Source: Bacteroidia bacterium
GTDB lineage: Bacteria > Bacteroidota > Bacteroidia > J057
Assembly (NCBI GenBank): GCA_033391075.1
Contig: JAWPMV010000001.1
Coordinates: 4,340,001-4,404,000 of the forward strand
Length of the DNA: 64,000 bases
Direction of reading: 5' to 3'
The notes beneath the pieces were generated by a model. It saw only the letters and a program-made list of their open reading frames with translations. It was not told the DNA's origin and did not search any database. This document shows positions 17,989-27,263 of the stretch, one piece after another. The position numbers were made by a program, and so were the translations under genes. The first letter of the stretch is position 1. The number at the start of each line of letters is the position of its first letter.

Positions 17989-19057
17989 CTACGATTTCTG
18001 CAGCTGCATTATGTTTCTCCATCGCCTCAATTTTCCCAGTCAGGGTCTTTAGTTTATTTTCATCTCCCAAAATGCTCAAGGCTTCCGGGATCAGTTTTCC
18101 TTTAGCTTCCACATCCTTAACCAGTACTGCTGCTTCCTTTTCAGAAAGGGATAAAGCATTTTTGGTTTGGTGATCCTCTGCCACATTGGGAGAGGGTACC
18201 AGGATGGCCGGTTTTGATAAAGCAATCAGTTCTGAGATCGTGCTACCTCCTGCTCTACTCACAATCAGATCAGCTGCGGAATAAGCTGCGGCCATATCAT
18301 TGATAAAAGCCATAAGCTTTACATTGGGATGCTTCTGAACCCTGGCATTTAGGGCTTCGAAATAGCGCTTTCCACACTGCCAGATGATCTGTACATCCGC
18401 TTCGATGATCTGCTGCAATCCCCCTTCAAGCGCCTCATTGATCTTCATCGCTCCCAAAGAACCTCCCAAACTCAAGAGAATGGGCTTATTAGGATCCAGA
18501 TCAAATTTCTTGGCTGCTTCCGCTCTATCAATCAGTTTGAATTCGCGGATTGGATTGCCAGTAACGACGATCTTGCTTTTGTCAAAGTACTTGGCTGCAT
18601 CTCCATTGCCGAGCAAAATTTTCTCTGCTTTGGGAGCTAGCCATTTGTTTACCAAACCGGGGTATGCATTCTGCTCACAGATAAAGAGCGGTACATTTTT
18701 TCCGGCGGCTACTCTTCCCAGAGGACCACTTGCATATCCTCCAACTCCTACAACAGCTTCCGGCTTGAATCTTCTTACAATCTTGCCGGATTGCATAAGG
18801 CTGCTGATGAGTTTGATGGGGAATGAAAGATTCCTCCAGATGTTTTTCAGGCTGAGCTGTCTGTGTATTCCGCTGATCCAAACCGTTTCGATCGGATAAT
18901 TGTACTGCGGAACGACACGAGTTTCCATTCCTCCTTTGGCCCCTACGAACAAGATATCAGCATCAGGATCGCGACGTTTGATTTCGTTTGCGATGGAAAC
19001 GGCCGGGAAAATATGCCCGCCTGTTCCGCCTCCTGATATGATGATTCTTTTATTCAT
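17960..19057 (-). CDS. murG: UDP-GlcNAc--lipid I N-acetylglucosaminyltransferase
   Basis: A 365-aa peripheral membrane GT-B glycosyltransferase that turns lipid I into lipid II. The N-terminal glycine loop GGGTGGHIFPA (residues 9-19) is the lipid I/diphosphate-binding motif. A second G-loop, LSLGGSLGAMKIN, starts the C-terminal domain (about 193), and SRAGGSTISELIAL (about 268-281) is the UDP-GlcNAc-binding motif. Length is typical. It overlaps murC by 29 nt and is separated from ftsW by repeat copy B. Confidence 0.98.
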   Translation of the reverse strand: MNKRIIISGGGTGGHIFPAVSIANEIKRRDPDADILFVGAKGGMETRVVPQYNYPIETVWISGIHRQLSLKNIWRNLSFPIKLISSLMQSGKIVRRFKPEAVVGVGGYASGPLGRVAAGKNVPLFICEQNAYPGLVNKWLAPKAEKILLGNGDAAKYFDKSKIVVTGNPIREFKLIDRAEAAKKFDLDPNKPILLSLGGSLGAMKINEALEGGLQQIIEADVQIIWQCGKRYFEALNARVQKHPNVKLMAFINDMAAAYSAADLIVSRAGGSTISELIALSKPAILVPSPNVAEDHQTKNALSLSEKEAAVLVKDVEAKGKLIPEALSILGDENKLKTLTGKIEAMEKHNAAAEIVDEIYKQAYQ

Positions 19058-19064
19058 TAATAAT

Positions 19065-19140
19065 GTGTTCTTGTGTTCTCGTATTCTTTTGTTCTCGATT
19101 TAGATTCTGGCGCTCCTGAACACATGAACACCAGAACACT
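19065..19140. repeat. GTGTT/AACAC octamer inverted repeat, copy B (ftsW-murG)
   Basis: Left-arm units in 8-bp register start at 19065, 19073, 19081 and 19089 (GTGTTC-type subfamily). Right-arm units containing AACAC start at 19117, 19125 and 19133. The loop is about 20 nt. The right arm ends 10 nt past the ftsW stop codon and the left arm begins 8 nt before the murG start codon, so the element occupies the whole gap inside the operon. Confidence 0.8.
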
Positions 19141-19149
19141 TCTTATTTG

Positions 19150-20307
19150 TTAGGTAAATCTTAATTGTGTTCTTAATCCTTCTCCTCTTTTCTTTCCTTT
19201 ATTTTCTATCGCATCCCTGCTTACACTCAGGATGATCCCCAAAGAGATACAGGTGATCAGGATAGAGGTTCCTCCTTTACTTATCAGGGGCAGGGTAAAT
19301 CCGGTAACGGGTAATATTCCCACGGTTACGCCCATATTTATCATCGCCTGTAAGACCAGTATAAATGCCAGTCCCGAAGCCATTAATGCTCCAAAGGTTC
19401 TACTCATAGTTGCAATACTTACACTGCGGAATAATAGGAGCAGATAGAGCAGGACAATAAATATTCCTCCCATAAGTCCGTATTCCTCAATGATAATGGC
19501 ATAGATATAATCCGCATCTGCTTCAGGCAGATAGTTTCTTTGGGCGCTTTTCCCTACTCCTTTTCCAAGCAATCCACTAGTAGCTATTGCGATGTGGGCC
19601 TGTGTAATCTGAACATTAGGGGTATAATCCGAATCTACCATACGCATCACATAATCATCCCAACGAGCTTTCCAGGTGGCAGAACGTTTTGCGGTACTGT
19701 TCAAGATTCCTAATCCCATGACACCTACCAAAATCAGCAAACCGATATATTTTACATCTACCCCTGCGATGAACATGACCATTACACTGGCTATAAACAT
19801 CAACATGGCAGTACTCAAGTCAGATGGCGCAATCAATCCGCAGATGACTGTTACCCAGAATAAGGCAGGTAAAAATCCCTCTGTAAAATCCTTGATTACA
19901 TCCTGCCTCATGGTCAGAAGTTTAGCCAGGTAAATCATCAAGGTGATTTTGGCCAGATCAGAAGGCTGGAAGGAAGTTCCAAAGATCGAGATCCATCGTG
20001 CAGTTTCATTGGTTTCACTTCCCGAGGCTATGGTGTAGATCAGCAAGGGAATGGTAACCAGCAAAAGGCCATTAGATAGTTTTGCAAAGATTCTATAGTT
20101 CAAGAGGTGAACAACAAACATGATCAGAAGTCCCGCTCCCAGGAGAAAGGCATGACGTAAAACCATTCCTTCAGTATCTCCACCGTAGATACGGTAAGCC
20201 CTCGCGCTTCCCGCACTATATAGTGCAAGAACACTCACCAAAACGATCATGAATACCGTTATCCAGATCATTTTGTCTCCTTTCAGTCTTGTTAAAATCC
20301 AACTCAT
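19150..20307 (-). CDS. ftsW: Peptidoglycan glycosyltransferase FtsW (SEDS family)
   Basis: A 385-aa polytopic membrane protein with about ten hydrophobic segments. SEDS proteins polymerise lipid II glycan strands; FtsW does so at the septum with FtsI. Family landmarks are ARWISIFGTSFQPSDLAKI (about 123-141) with the conserved FQPSE/D-like motif, and the C-terminal TGFTLPLISKGGTSI (about 335-349), which is the conserved P-x-x-S-x-G-G-S/T signature. FtsW rather than RodA is chosen from its place in the dcw cluster between murD and murG. Confidence 0.96.
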   Translation of the reverse strand: MSWILTRLKGDKMIWITVFMIVLVSVLALYSAGSARAYRIYGGDTEGMVLRHAFLLGAGLLIMFVVHLLNYRIFAKLSNGLLLVTIPLLIYTIASGSETNETARWISIFGTSFQPSDLAKITLMIYLAKLLTMRQDVIKDFTEGFLPALFWVTVICGLIAPSDLSTAMLMFIASVMVMFIAGVDVKYIGLLILVGVMGLGILNSTAKRSATWKARWDDYVMRMVDSDYTPNVQITQAHIAIATSGLLGKGVGKSAQRNYLPEADADYIYAIIIEEYGLMGGIFIVLLYLLLLFRSVSIATMSRTFGALMASGLAFILVLQAMINMGVTVGILPVTGFTLPLISKGGTSILITCISLGIILSVSRDAIENKGKKRGEGLRTQLRFT

Positions 20308-20340
20308 GTCTTTCTTCTGTTAATTTTTTCCTGTTGAATC

Positions 20341-21678
20341 TTAGTCTTCCTTATTCTTTACTCTTGATAAAACTTCTTCTTTAAACTGCCTGCCCCGATC
20401 CTCATAGTTCTTAAAGAGGTCGAAACTGGCACATGCTGGAGAAAGTAGAACCGTATCGCCTTCTTCTGCCATTTCAGCTGCAAGGGCTAGTCCTTCTTTC
20501 ATGCTCATGGCTTGCTGCAGGGGTTTGTCAAAGTTTTCTTCAAACTTCCTCTTGTCCTCCCCTAATACCACAATGCCTTTCACTTTCTTCTCAACCTCCT
20601 CTTTCAAATCACTGTAGTCATTTCCTTTGTCTACTCCTCCTGCCATCCAAATCAAAGGCCTGTCCATAGCTTCCAGCGCAAAAGCAAGCGCGTCTACATT
20701 GGTGGCTTTGGAATCATTTATATATCTCACTCCTTCAATCTCGGCTACCCATTCCAATCTGTGTTCGACTGGTTTGAATTCACAAAGCGCATCTTTAATC
20801 TTCTCTACTTCCACTCCGAAAGCCTGTACAGCCAGCAAAGCAGCTAAGGCATTGAGTTGATTATGTCGGCCAATCAGCTTGAGGTGGGTAAAGTCCAGAA
20901 ATTCTGTTCCTCCTAATTGCAAGTGATTATTGGCTACCCATGCTTTAGATCCTTTGAGTTCTTTCAGGCTGAAGGGAAGTCGCTCTGCTTTAGGCTTTGC
21001 ATCAAACAGCTGCTTGGCAATCTCTGTATCTTCCATCCAGTAGATCAGCTTGTTATTCTCTTCCTGATTCTCTGCGATTCGCATTTTTGCAGCTCCATAT
21101 TTTTTGAGGCTGTAATTGTAGCGATCGAGATGGTCCGGGGTGATGTTGAGCAAAAGCGCGATTTCCGGCTTAAAGGTCTCGACATCATCCAATTGGAAAG
21201 AGCTGATTTCCAGCACATAGGCATCAAAAGATGCTTCTGCCAGCTGCCAGGCAAAACTTTTTCCGATATTTCCTGCCAATCCTACTTTTATACCTGCTGC
21301 ATTCAAGAGGTGCCAAATGAGGGAAGTTGTGGTAGTTTTTCCATTGCTTCCGGTAATGGCAATCAATCGTGCGTCGGTATGAAGACTGGCAAATTCAATC
21401 TCGGAAATGATCCTGCCTCCTTCTCCTCTAATTTCTTGTATGATCCCTGCATGCTCCGGAATACCGGGGCTTTTTACGATCATATCTGCTTCAAAGAACT
21501 TTTCTTTTGTATGTTTTCCCTCTTCAAAAGGGATCTCTTTCTCTTCTAATATTTTTTTGAACCTTTCGGCGATATTTCCTGCATCTGATACCCATACCTC
21601 ATAGCCTTCCTTTTGGGCCAAAATGGCTGCCCCAATTCCGCTTTCTCCAGCTCCCAGTATGGATACTTTCTTACTCAT
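20341..21678 (-). CDS. murD: UDP-N-acetylmuramoylalanine--D-glutamate ligase
   Basis: A 445-aa cytoplasmic ligase that adds D-glutamate to UDP-MurNAc-L-Ala. GAGESGIGAA at 9-18 is the UMA-binding loop, the P-loop ITGSNGKTTTTS is at 108-119, and NDSKATN (about 318-324) is the MurD-typical loop of the C-terminal half. Length is normal. It begins immediately before the mraY stop region (mraY ends at 21679, with no gap), so the two are probably translationally coupled. Confidence 0.97.
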   Translation of the reverse strand: MSKKVSILGAGESGIGAAILAQKEGYEVWVSDAGNIAERFKKILEEKEIPFEEGKHTKEKFFEADMIVKSPGIPEHAGIIQEIRGEGGRIISEIEFASLHTDARLIAITGSNGKTTTTSLIWHLLNAAGIKVGLAGNIGKSFAWQLAEASFDAYVLEISSFQLDDVETFKPEIALLLNITPDHLDRYNYSLKKYGAAKMRIAENQEENNKLIYWMEDTEIAKQLFDAKPKAERLPFSLKELKGSKAWVANNHLQLGGTEFLDFTHLKLIGRHNQLNALAALLAVQAFGVEVEKIKDALCEFKPVEHRLEWVAEIEGVRYINDSKATNVDALAFALEAMDRPLIWMAGGVDKGNDYSDLKEEVEKKVKGIVVLGEDKRKFEENFDKPLQQAMSMKEGLALAAEMAEEGDTVLLSPACASFDLFKNYEDRGRQFKEEVLSRVKNKED

Positions 21679-23115
21679 CTATCTCAGTTTCAAAGTTGCG
21701 AAGGCTACCAAAACGAGTAGGACTGCTACGATAAGAAAGCGAGCCACAATTTTTGCTTCGTGTAAACCTTTCTTTTCGTAATGGTGGTGAAGTGGAGCCA
21801 TCAAAAAGACTCTTTTCCCTTCGCCTGTGCGTTTTTTGGTGTATTTAAAGTAGCTAACCTGTATGATGACAGATACTGCTTCAGCAATGAAGATTCCACA
21901 AAGAATCGGAATGAGTAATTCCTTTTTCACCATCAGTGCAAGTATTCCCAATGCTCCTCCCAGCGCCAAACTTCCCGTATCTCCCATGAATACCTGTGCC
22001 GGATAGGCATTGTACCAGAGGAATCCCAGACATCCACCGATTAGGGCTGTGGAATAAACCAACAGCTCTGCCGAGAGAGGGATATAACTGATATTCAGGT
22101 AAGTGGAAAACACAAAGTTTCCAGACACATAGGCAAACAATCCAAGACCTGCTCCTACGATAGCTGTAACACTGGAGGCCAAGCCATCAATTCCATCGGT
22201 AAGATTCACCGCATTGGAAACGAAGGTGATGATGAAGATCACTACCAGCAGATAGACCACTCGTCCCAGGATCTTCGGCTCAATGAAGTTCTGAAGTATG
22301 GGTACTTTGGAATAATCAAATACAAAGGATTTGAAGAATGGGAAATCTGTGATGTAGATAAAGCTTTCATCCTTAGGGCCGAAAAGCTCACTGGCAACCA
22401 GTTTGCGGTTGATGGCCGGGATATCCACTTCAAATTCTGTATTCATCAGGTTTCCTGCCAGGTCGTGAAAATCTCTCATGACCGTATAGGTCCCGATATC
22501 AATGTAATTTTCACCATCAGGCGCTTCTTCGTAGGCTACTCCATTTATTTTAACCAGCACATCACCCGGTCTGAATCCTACGTCCGTCAACAGCTTATTC
22601 GTTTTGATGACGTTTAGTTGAGTCAGGTTGGCTCTACTCCCCATAAAATCAGGGTGGTTGAGCATAACCAAGCCAACTACAATTCCTAAACCGACTTGTC
22701 CGACAATTTTGAATTTACCTTTCAATCCCGCTTTATCCTTCTTGAATACTTTTATGTAGTCGTCTACAAATCCAATGGCACCCATCCAAACTGTGCCCAG
22801 GAGAATCAACCATACGTAGCTGTTTTTGATGTCTGCCCACAAAAGGGTAGGAATCACTATGGCTGCTATGATGATAACCCCTCCCATAGTCGGGGTACCT
22901 GCTTTCGCCGCATGATCGGGTCCAGTATCCGAATCCCGGACAACTTCTCCGATCAGGTTCTTTCTCAATAAGTCAATGATCTTCTTGCCGATAAGCAAGG
23001 ATATTATCAATGAAAAAATGATTGATAGTATCGCTCTGAAGGTGATAAATCGAAAAACACCAAAGCCAGGAATATCATAGAGTTCGTTCAGCCAGTCTAG
23101 AAAATAGTAAAGCAT
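21679..23115 (-). CDS. mraY: Phospho-MurNAc-pentapeptide transferase MraY with an enlarged periplasmic loop
   Basis: A polytopic enzyme that makes lipid I from UDP-MurNAc-pentapeptide and undecaprenyl phosphate. The core is standard: GTPTMGG (73-79), VDDYIKV with the catalytic Asp pair (117-123), NLTDGIDGLA (304-313) and LHHHYEKKG near the end. At 478 aa it is much longer than the E. coli enzyme (360 aa). The extra length lies between membrane segment 4 (about 134-152) and the next one (about 285-300), a loop that faces the periplasm in known MraY structures. Part of it (about 175-245, with GFRPGDVLVKINGVA) reads like a PDZ domain core. See findings. Confidence 0.96.
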   Translation of the reverse strand: MLYYFLDWLNELYDIPGFGVFRFITFRAILSIIFSLIISLLIGKKIIDLLRKNLIGEVVRDSDTGPDHAAKAGTPTMGGVIIIAAIVIPTLLWADIKNSYVWLILLGTVWMGAIGFVDDYIKVFKKDKAGLKGKFKIVGQVGLGIVVGLVMLNHPDFMGSRANLTQLNVIKTNKLLTDVGFRPGDVLVKINGVAYEEAPDGENYIDIGTYTVMRDFHDLAGNLMNTEFEVDIPAINRKLVASELFGPKDESFIYITDFPFFKSFVFDYSKVPILQNFIEPKILGRVVYLLVVIFIITFVSNAVNLTDGIDGLASSVTAIVGAGLGLFAYVSGNFVFSTYLNISYIPLSAELLVYSTALIGGCLGFLWYNAYPAQVFMGDTGSLALGGALGILALMVKKELLIPILCGIFIAEAVSVIIQVSYFKYTKKRTGEGKRVFLMAPLHHHYEKKGLHEAKIVARFLIVAVLLVLVAFATLKLR

Positions 23116-23220
23116 GTTTCGTTGTACATTTGGTTGATTGATAAATAAGAACGTGCTTCTAATTAAGCTTCCTGCTGTCTGTATTTTGTTGTATATCGCC
23201 TAAGCGTCATCATCTTTTGA

Positions 23221-24669
23221 TTATTCGTTCATGGCTTCCATCAACACTTCGCGATCATCGAAAGGATGTCGCACTCCTTTGATTTCCTGATAGGTCTCAT
23301 GACCTTTTCCGGCAACCAGAACGATGTCTTCGGGCCTTGCCAATTGGCAAGCGAGTCTAATCGCTTCTTTGCGGTTGCTGATTCTCAGTACTTTTCTTTG
23401 CAAAGGGAGTGGCACTCCTACATACATATCCTCGATGATTTGATCCGGGTCCTCATTGCGGGGATTATCAGAGGTCAAAATGATCTGCTCCGAATAATCT
23501 GTAGCAATTTTGGCCATTTTCGGCCGTTTAGTTTTATCCCGATTTCCCCCGCAGCCTACTACAGTCAGGATTCTGCCTTGCCCTTTATGGATGTCCTTCA
23601 TTGTCCTCAAGACATTTTCCAGTGCATCCGGGGTATGTGCATAATCCACGATGGCAGTAAGTTTGTTTTGCCTCAACACTTCAAATCTTCCAGCGGCTCC
23701 TTCCAGCATACTCATTTCTCTTAGCACTTCCTGTGGTTCAAAACCCAGCTCAACGGCACAGGCATAAACCATCAGAAGATTGTAAGCATTGAAACTTCCC
23801 CTCAATCGAAACCAAACTTCAGACCTTCCTATCTGCAGGTTTAATCCTTCCAGTGCGTTTTCCAGAATCCTGGCGTGATAATCAACTGCTCGCTTTAGTG
23901 CGAAATACTTCACAACAGCTGATGTATTCTGTACCATGACCTTGCCATTTTTATCATCTGCATTGATGATGGCCACACTTTTTTTTCCCATCGAATCAAA
24001 GAGCATTTTCTTGGCCTGGATATAGGCTTTAAAAGTGCTGTGATAATCCAGATGGTCGTGGGTAATATTGGTAAACATTCCCACGCGGAAGGGTATACCT
24101 GCTACTCGATCCTGATCAAGTGCATGACTGCTCACTTCCATGAAACAGTACTCACAACCTGCTTCCAGCATCTTTGCGAACAATTGATGCAAAGATTTGG
24201 GATCAGGGGTTGTATGGGTAGCATGAACTACTTCGTTTCCGATGCGGTTCTCTATGGTAGAAACAAGTCCGGTCTTTATCCCCAGGCCGGTAAACAACTG
24301 GTACAAGAGCGTAACCGAAGTTGATTTTCCGTTGGTACCTGTGATACCAATCAGAGAGAGCTTTTGGGCTGGGTTTCCGAAGAAATTTGCCGATATATAG
24401 GCTAAAGCCCGTGAACTTTTTTCTACCTGTACCCAAGTAATCCCCGGTGCAGGATGATCAGGAAGCTGCTCCAGCACTACGGCTGAGGCTCCCTTTGCTA
24501 TCGCCTTGTCAATGAACGCATGCCCGTCTACTTGTGTGCCTTTAACGGCTATAAACAAGTGGCCCTCTTCTACTTTTCTGGAATCGAAATGAAAATCTCC
24601 GATTTCGATTCCCGCGTCTCCCTGTATCTGCTTTACCTGAACATTACTGAGTAAGTCTTGCAGTTTCAT
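23221..24669 (-). CDS. murE: UDP-MurNAc-tripeptide synthetase, probably meso-DAP-adding
   Basis: A 482-aa cytoplasmic ligase adding the third residue of the stem peptide. The P-loop GTNGKST is at 111-117. The motif DNPRNEDP (401-408) matches the DNPR motif of meso-diaminopimelate-specific MurE; lysine-specific enzymes differ there. This supports a DAP-type peptidoglycan. The start ATG at 24669 lies 2 nt after the ftsI stop codon, so coupling is likely. The 105-nt gap to mraY contains nothing I recognise. Confidence 0.97.
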   Translation of the reverse strand: MKLQDLLSNVQVKQIQGDAGIEIGDFHFDSRKVEEGHLFIAVKGTQVDGHAFIDKAIAKGASAVVLEQLPDHPAPGITWVQVEKSSRALAYISANFFGNPAQKLSLIGITGTNGKSTSVTLLYQLFTGLGIKTGLVSTIENRIGNEVVHATHTTPDPKSLHQLFAKMLEAGCEYCFMEVSSHALDQDRVAGIPFRVGMFTNITHDHLDYHSTFKAYIQAKKMLFDSMGKKSVAIINADDKNGKVMVQNTSAVVKYFALKRAVDYHARILENALEGLNLQIGRSEVWFRLRGSFNAYNLLMVYACAVELGFEPQEVLREMSMLEGAAGRFEVLRQNKLTAIVDYAHTPDALENVLRTMKDIHKGQGRILTVVGCGGNRDKTKRPKMAKIATDYSEQIILTSDNPRNEDPDQIIEDMYVGVPLPLQRKVLRISNRKEAIRLACQLARPEDIVLVAGKGHETYQEIKGVRHPFDDREVLMEAMNE

Positions 24670-24671
24670 AT

Positions 24672-26765
24672 TCAGCTAAGAAACAGGGTTATTCTTGCCT
24701 GATCTGTAAACTTGTAACCGGGCAGTAAAGACTGCCTCCGTACACGGCCTATTCCTCTTAGAGTTACTTCAACTCCCATATTTTCGAGGAGGTTGATTGC
24801 ATCTCTACTAGTCATGCCTTTGAGATCAGGGATTATATTTTCTTCCATCTCAAGCTTTTGGGTACGATATCTTGCGCTATCCACAAATGCCTGGATCCAT
24901 TCTTCATTTTCTATGTTTTTGACCGGGATTTGAAGACTGGCAAAAACTTCTTTCGCACTATTCGCTTCAATCTTCGGGGCATTGGGGAATGGATTTGAAT
25001 TTTCCGTATCCAATGGCTCGGCTTCAATCCCATTATCCATCCGATATACTTCCTGTGCAATGCGGCGGAAAATCGGAGCTGCTACACTCGCACCAGAACT
25101 GGTACCAGCATCTGGCTCGTCAACCATGATAAAGAGCGTATATCTGGGGTCATTGGCGGGGAAAAATCCACCGAATGAAGCCCTGTATTTTCTGATATAT
25201 CCGTATTTGCCCGTTTTCTTTGCAGTACCGGTTTTACCCGCCACCTCAAAAGGCATATTTCTAAATTGTCTCTTTGCTGTGCCATCCCGTACTACCAACT
25301 TCATCATTTCTCTCACTGCTACTGCTACCTCAGGGCTACACATTTGCTCCGTCACTACCTCAGGTGCATATGCCTGGATCACATTTCCGTTGTCGGAAAC
25401 TTGCTTGATGATCCATGGACGCATCAGTTTTCCTTTATTAGCTATACCGTTATAGAAAGAAGCCATTTGCATAGCGGTAACTCCAATCGAGTAGCCGTAA
25501 GCGAGGTTAGGCAAGGTAAAACTGGTGTAATCTTCATGGCCGGGCTCAATGATCAAGGGATTAGGTTCCCCTTTGATCTGCTGATTAGGCTTTTGGTAGA
25601 ATCCAAAGTTTTTCAAGTGCTCGTAGAAACGCTCGGGATTCCCTCCGAAGTATTTTTGGACGATCTTAGCGATTCCAATGTTGGAGGATTCTTTGATCAC
25701 CTCTTCAAGGGTAATGATTCCAAATGCATGACCATTATCCGAAATCTCCTTATCGTCAAGCATCATTTTACCATTGCCGGTATCAACTGAATCACAAACA
25801 TCGAAGAGTTCGTCCTGCAAGAGAGCCGTTGCAGAGGCAATTTTGAAAGTCGATCCTGGCTCATAGCGTGTTGCAAGGGCCTGGTTATAGGTTTCAGGAT
25901 AATTGGCAAGCGCCTTTACCTTTCCAGTTTCTACTTCAATTAAAATAGCAGTCCCGGACTGGGCATAATGACGGGTAACGCCGTCTTTCAGTGCTGACTC
26001 GACTACATCCTGTAGATCGACGTCCAGAGTTGTGGTAATATCGTAGCCATCATGTGCTCTTATTTCACCAAATTGATCGAGGGGCAAATAAGAATCTCCG
26101 ACTACTTTTTGAGCAAGGACATAGCCATCGCGTCCACGCAATTCTCTATTAAAAGAATGCTCGATACCGCGAATACCTAAGGTATCATCCGCTAATTGTC
26201 CTAATGTAACCCGCGCCATATCATTAAAAGGATAAAAGCGCTCGTTTCGGAATTTTTCAACGACTAAACCTGCTTCCCAGCGTCCCCGGCGAAGGATGGG
26301 CCAGTTTTTAACCGTCTGCAATTCCTGAAAATTGATCTTTTTGCGAAGAAGATAGACGTGGCGATCTCCTTCGGCCATAGCAGTGCGTACCTTTTGGTAA
26401 ACGCGAGTATGAGCCAGCGAATCCTCTTCCAAGTCAAAGAATTGATCCGCCATCAGACTGGATAAATGTTTCAAAGAGTCATCAAAATTGTCCCACTTGG
26501 TGGAATCAATAATTGAGGGGTCCAGGGCGATTTTGTAGAAAGGGATGGAGGTTGCCATGATGGTTCCTTTCTCATCCAAAATATTTCCACGATCAGCTAC
26601 CAGCTTTTTAATAGAAATCTGTCCTTCTTCCAATTCCTTCTCGGACCAATAGGTAGAATTGAACTGCAATCCGACCACGCGCAGAATGATCATCAGTCCC
26701 ATCAATAGGAAGAGACCGAAGAGCATGTACACTCGTGATAATATGTTGTCGGATACTTTCTTCAT
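24672..26765 (-). CDS. ftsI: Septal peptidoglycan transpeptidase FtsI (PBP3-type) with C-terminal PASTA domain
   Basis: A 697-aa class B penicillin-binding protein. One membrane anchor lies at about 12-34, followed by a dimerisation/pedestal domain (about 50-240). The transpeptidase domain has the three active-site motifs S305-T-F-K308, S360-S-N362-like and K511-T-G-T514. The last 55 residues (IIPDLKGMTSRDAINLLEN start) form a PASTA domain, found in many Bacteroidota and Gram-positive FtsI homologues but not in E. coli PBP3. It crosslinks septal peptidoglycan together with FtsW. A 107-nt gap with a small hairpin separates it from ftsL. Confidence 0.97.
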   Translation of the reverse strand: MKKVSDNILSRVYMLFGLFLLMGLMIILRVVGLQFNSTYWSEKELEEGQISIKKLVADRGNILDEKGTIMATSIPFYKIALDPSIIDSTKWDNFDDSLKHLSSLMADQFFDLEEDSLAHTRVYQKVRTAMAEGDRHVYLLRKKINFQELQTVKNWPILRRGRWEAGLVVEKFRNERFYPFNDMARVTLGQLADDTLGIRGIEHSFNRELRGRDGYVLAQKVVGDSYLPLDQFGEIRAHDGYDITTTLDVDLQDVVESALKDGVTRHYAQSGTAILIEVETGKVKALANYPETYNQALATRYEPGSTFKIASATALLQDELFDVCDSVDTGNGKMMLDDKEISDNGHAFGIITLEEVIKESSNIGIAKIVQKYFGGNPERFYEHLKNFGFYQKPNQQIKGEPNPLIIEPGHEDYTSFTLPNLAYGYSIGVTAMQMASFYNGIANKGKLMRPWIIKQVSDNGNVIQAYAPEVVTEQMCSPEVAVAVREMMKLVVRDGTAKRQFRNMPFEVAGKTGTAKKTGKYGYIRKYRASFGGFFPANDPRYTLFIMVDEPDAGTSSGASVAAPIFRRIAQEVYRMDNGIEAEPLDTENSNPFPNAPKIEANSAKEVFASLQIPVKNIENEEWIQAFVDSARYRTQKLEMEENIIPDLKGMTSRDAINLLENMGVEVTLRGIGRVRRQSLLPGYKFTDQARITLFLS

Positions 26766-26790
26766 GCCAGATATCTTTTTATAGGGTTAT

Positions 26791-26813
26791 GGATATGAAT
26801 CTTTTTCATATCC
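26791..26813. other. Small hairpin in the ftsL-ftsI gap
   Basis: GGATATGAA (26791-26799), loop TCTTT, TTCATATCC (26805-26813): a perfect 9-bp stem just upstream of ftsI on the minus strand. It has no T-tract and does not look like a terminator. It may affect ribosome loading or mRNA processing. Next to it (about 26846-26870) is a CTGTGT/CTGTTT simple repeat. Confidence 0.45.
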
Positions 26814-26872
26814 AGGTTAAAGCGTAAAGAATGAGAGGGAAAAGCTGTGTCTGTGTCTGTTTCTGTTGATGG

Positions 26873-27235
26873 TTATTCAGTATTCGATTTGGTCTTGATC
26901 AATTTGTACGGGGGCTGTGCCAGTGGCCGTAGCCCTAAAGTGTCTACTGCGGGTTTTAACTCGGAGAACCTGGTCCCGGCACTCAAGGTAGATTTCCGAA
27001 GCAAGTATTTGGATTTCAGGTCCTTCACATCTTTCTCCAGCATTTCTATTTCCTTTACTTGCCGTTCTGCGTAATGTGTGTTTCCGATATACAGCATACC
27101 AATCAGAGCAAGGAAGATGATGAATCTCAGATAATCATCTACGCGTTTAACCGAAAGGCCTTTTTTGCCTTTGGCAGCCACCCCGTTTATCAGGGGTCCA
27201 TTCTGCTTTTTTCGGTTTTTACTGATCACTTGCAT
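26873..27235 (-). CDS. ftsL: FtsL-like bitopic division protein
   Basis: A 120-aa protein with a basic cytoplasmic N-terminus (about 1-33), one membrane segment (about 36-53, LRFIIFLALIGMLYIGN), then a heptad-like coiled coil (about 57-85, VKEIEMLEKDVKDLKSKYLL). This is the plan of FtsL, which forms a trimer with FtsQ and FtsB. The sequence itself is hardly conserved; the position between rsmH and ftsI is the main argument. It matches the FtsL-like family annotated in Bacteroidota. Confidence 0.9.
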   Translation of the reverse strand: MQVISKNRKKQNGPLINGVAAKGKKGLSVKRVDDYLRFIIFLALIGMLYIGNTHYAERQVKEIEMLEKDVKDLKSKYLLRKSTLSAGTRFSELKPAVDTLGLRPLAQPPYKLIKTKSNTE

Positions 27236-27263
27236 GATATATTCAGTTCACGTTTTTGTGTTT

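Noticed and set aside
20917-21549. 210-codon plus-strand ORF opposite murD
   Set aside because: Antisense to murD; no family features.
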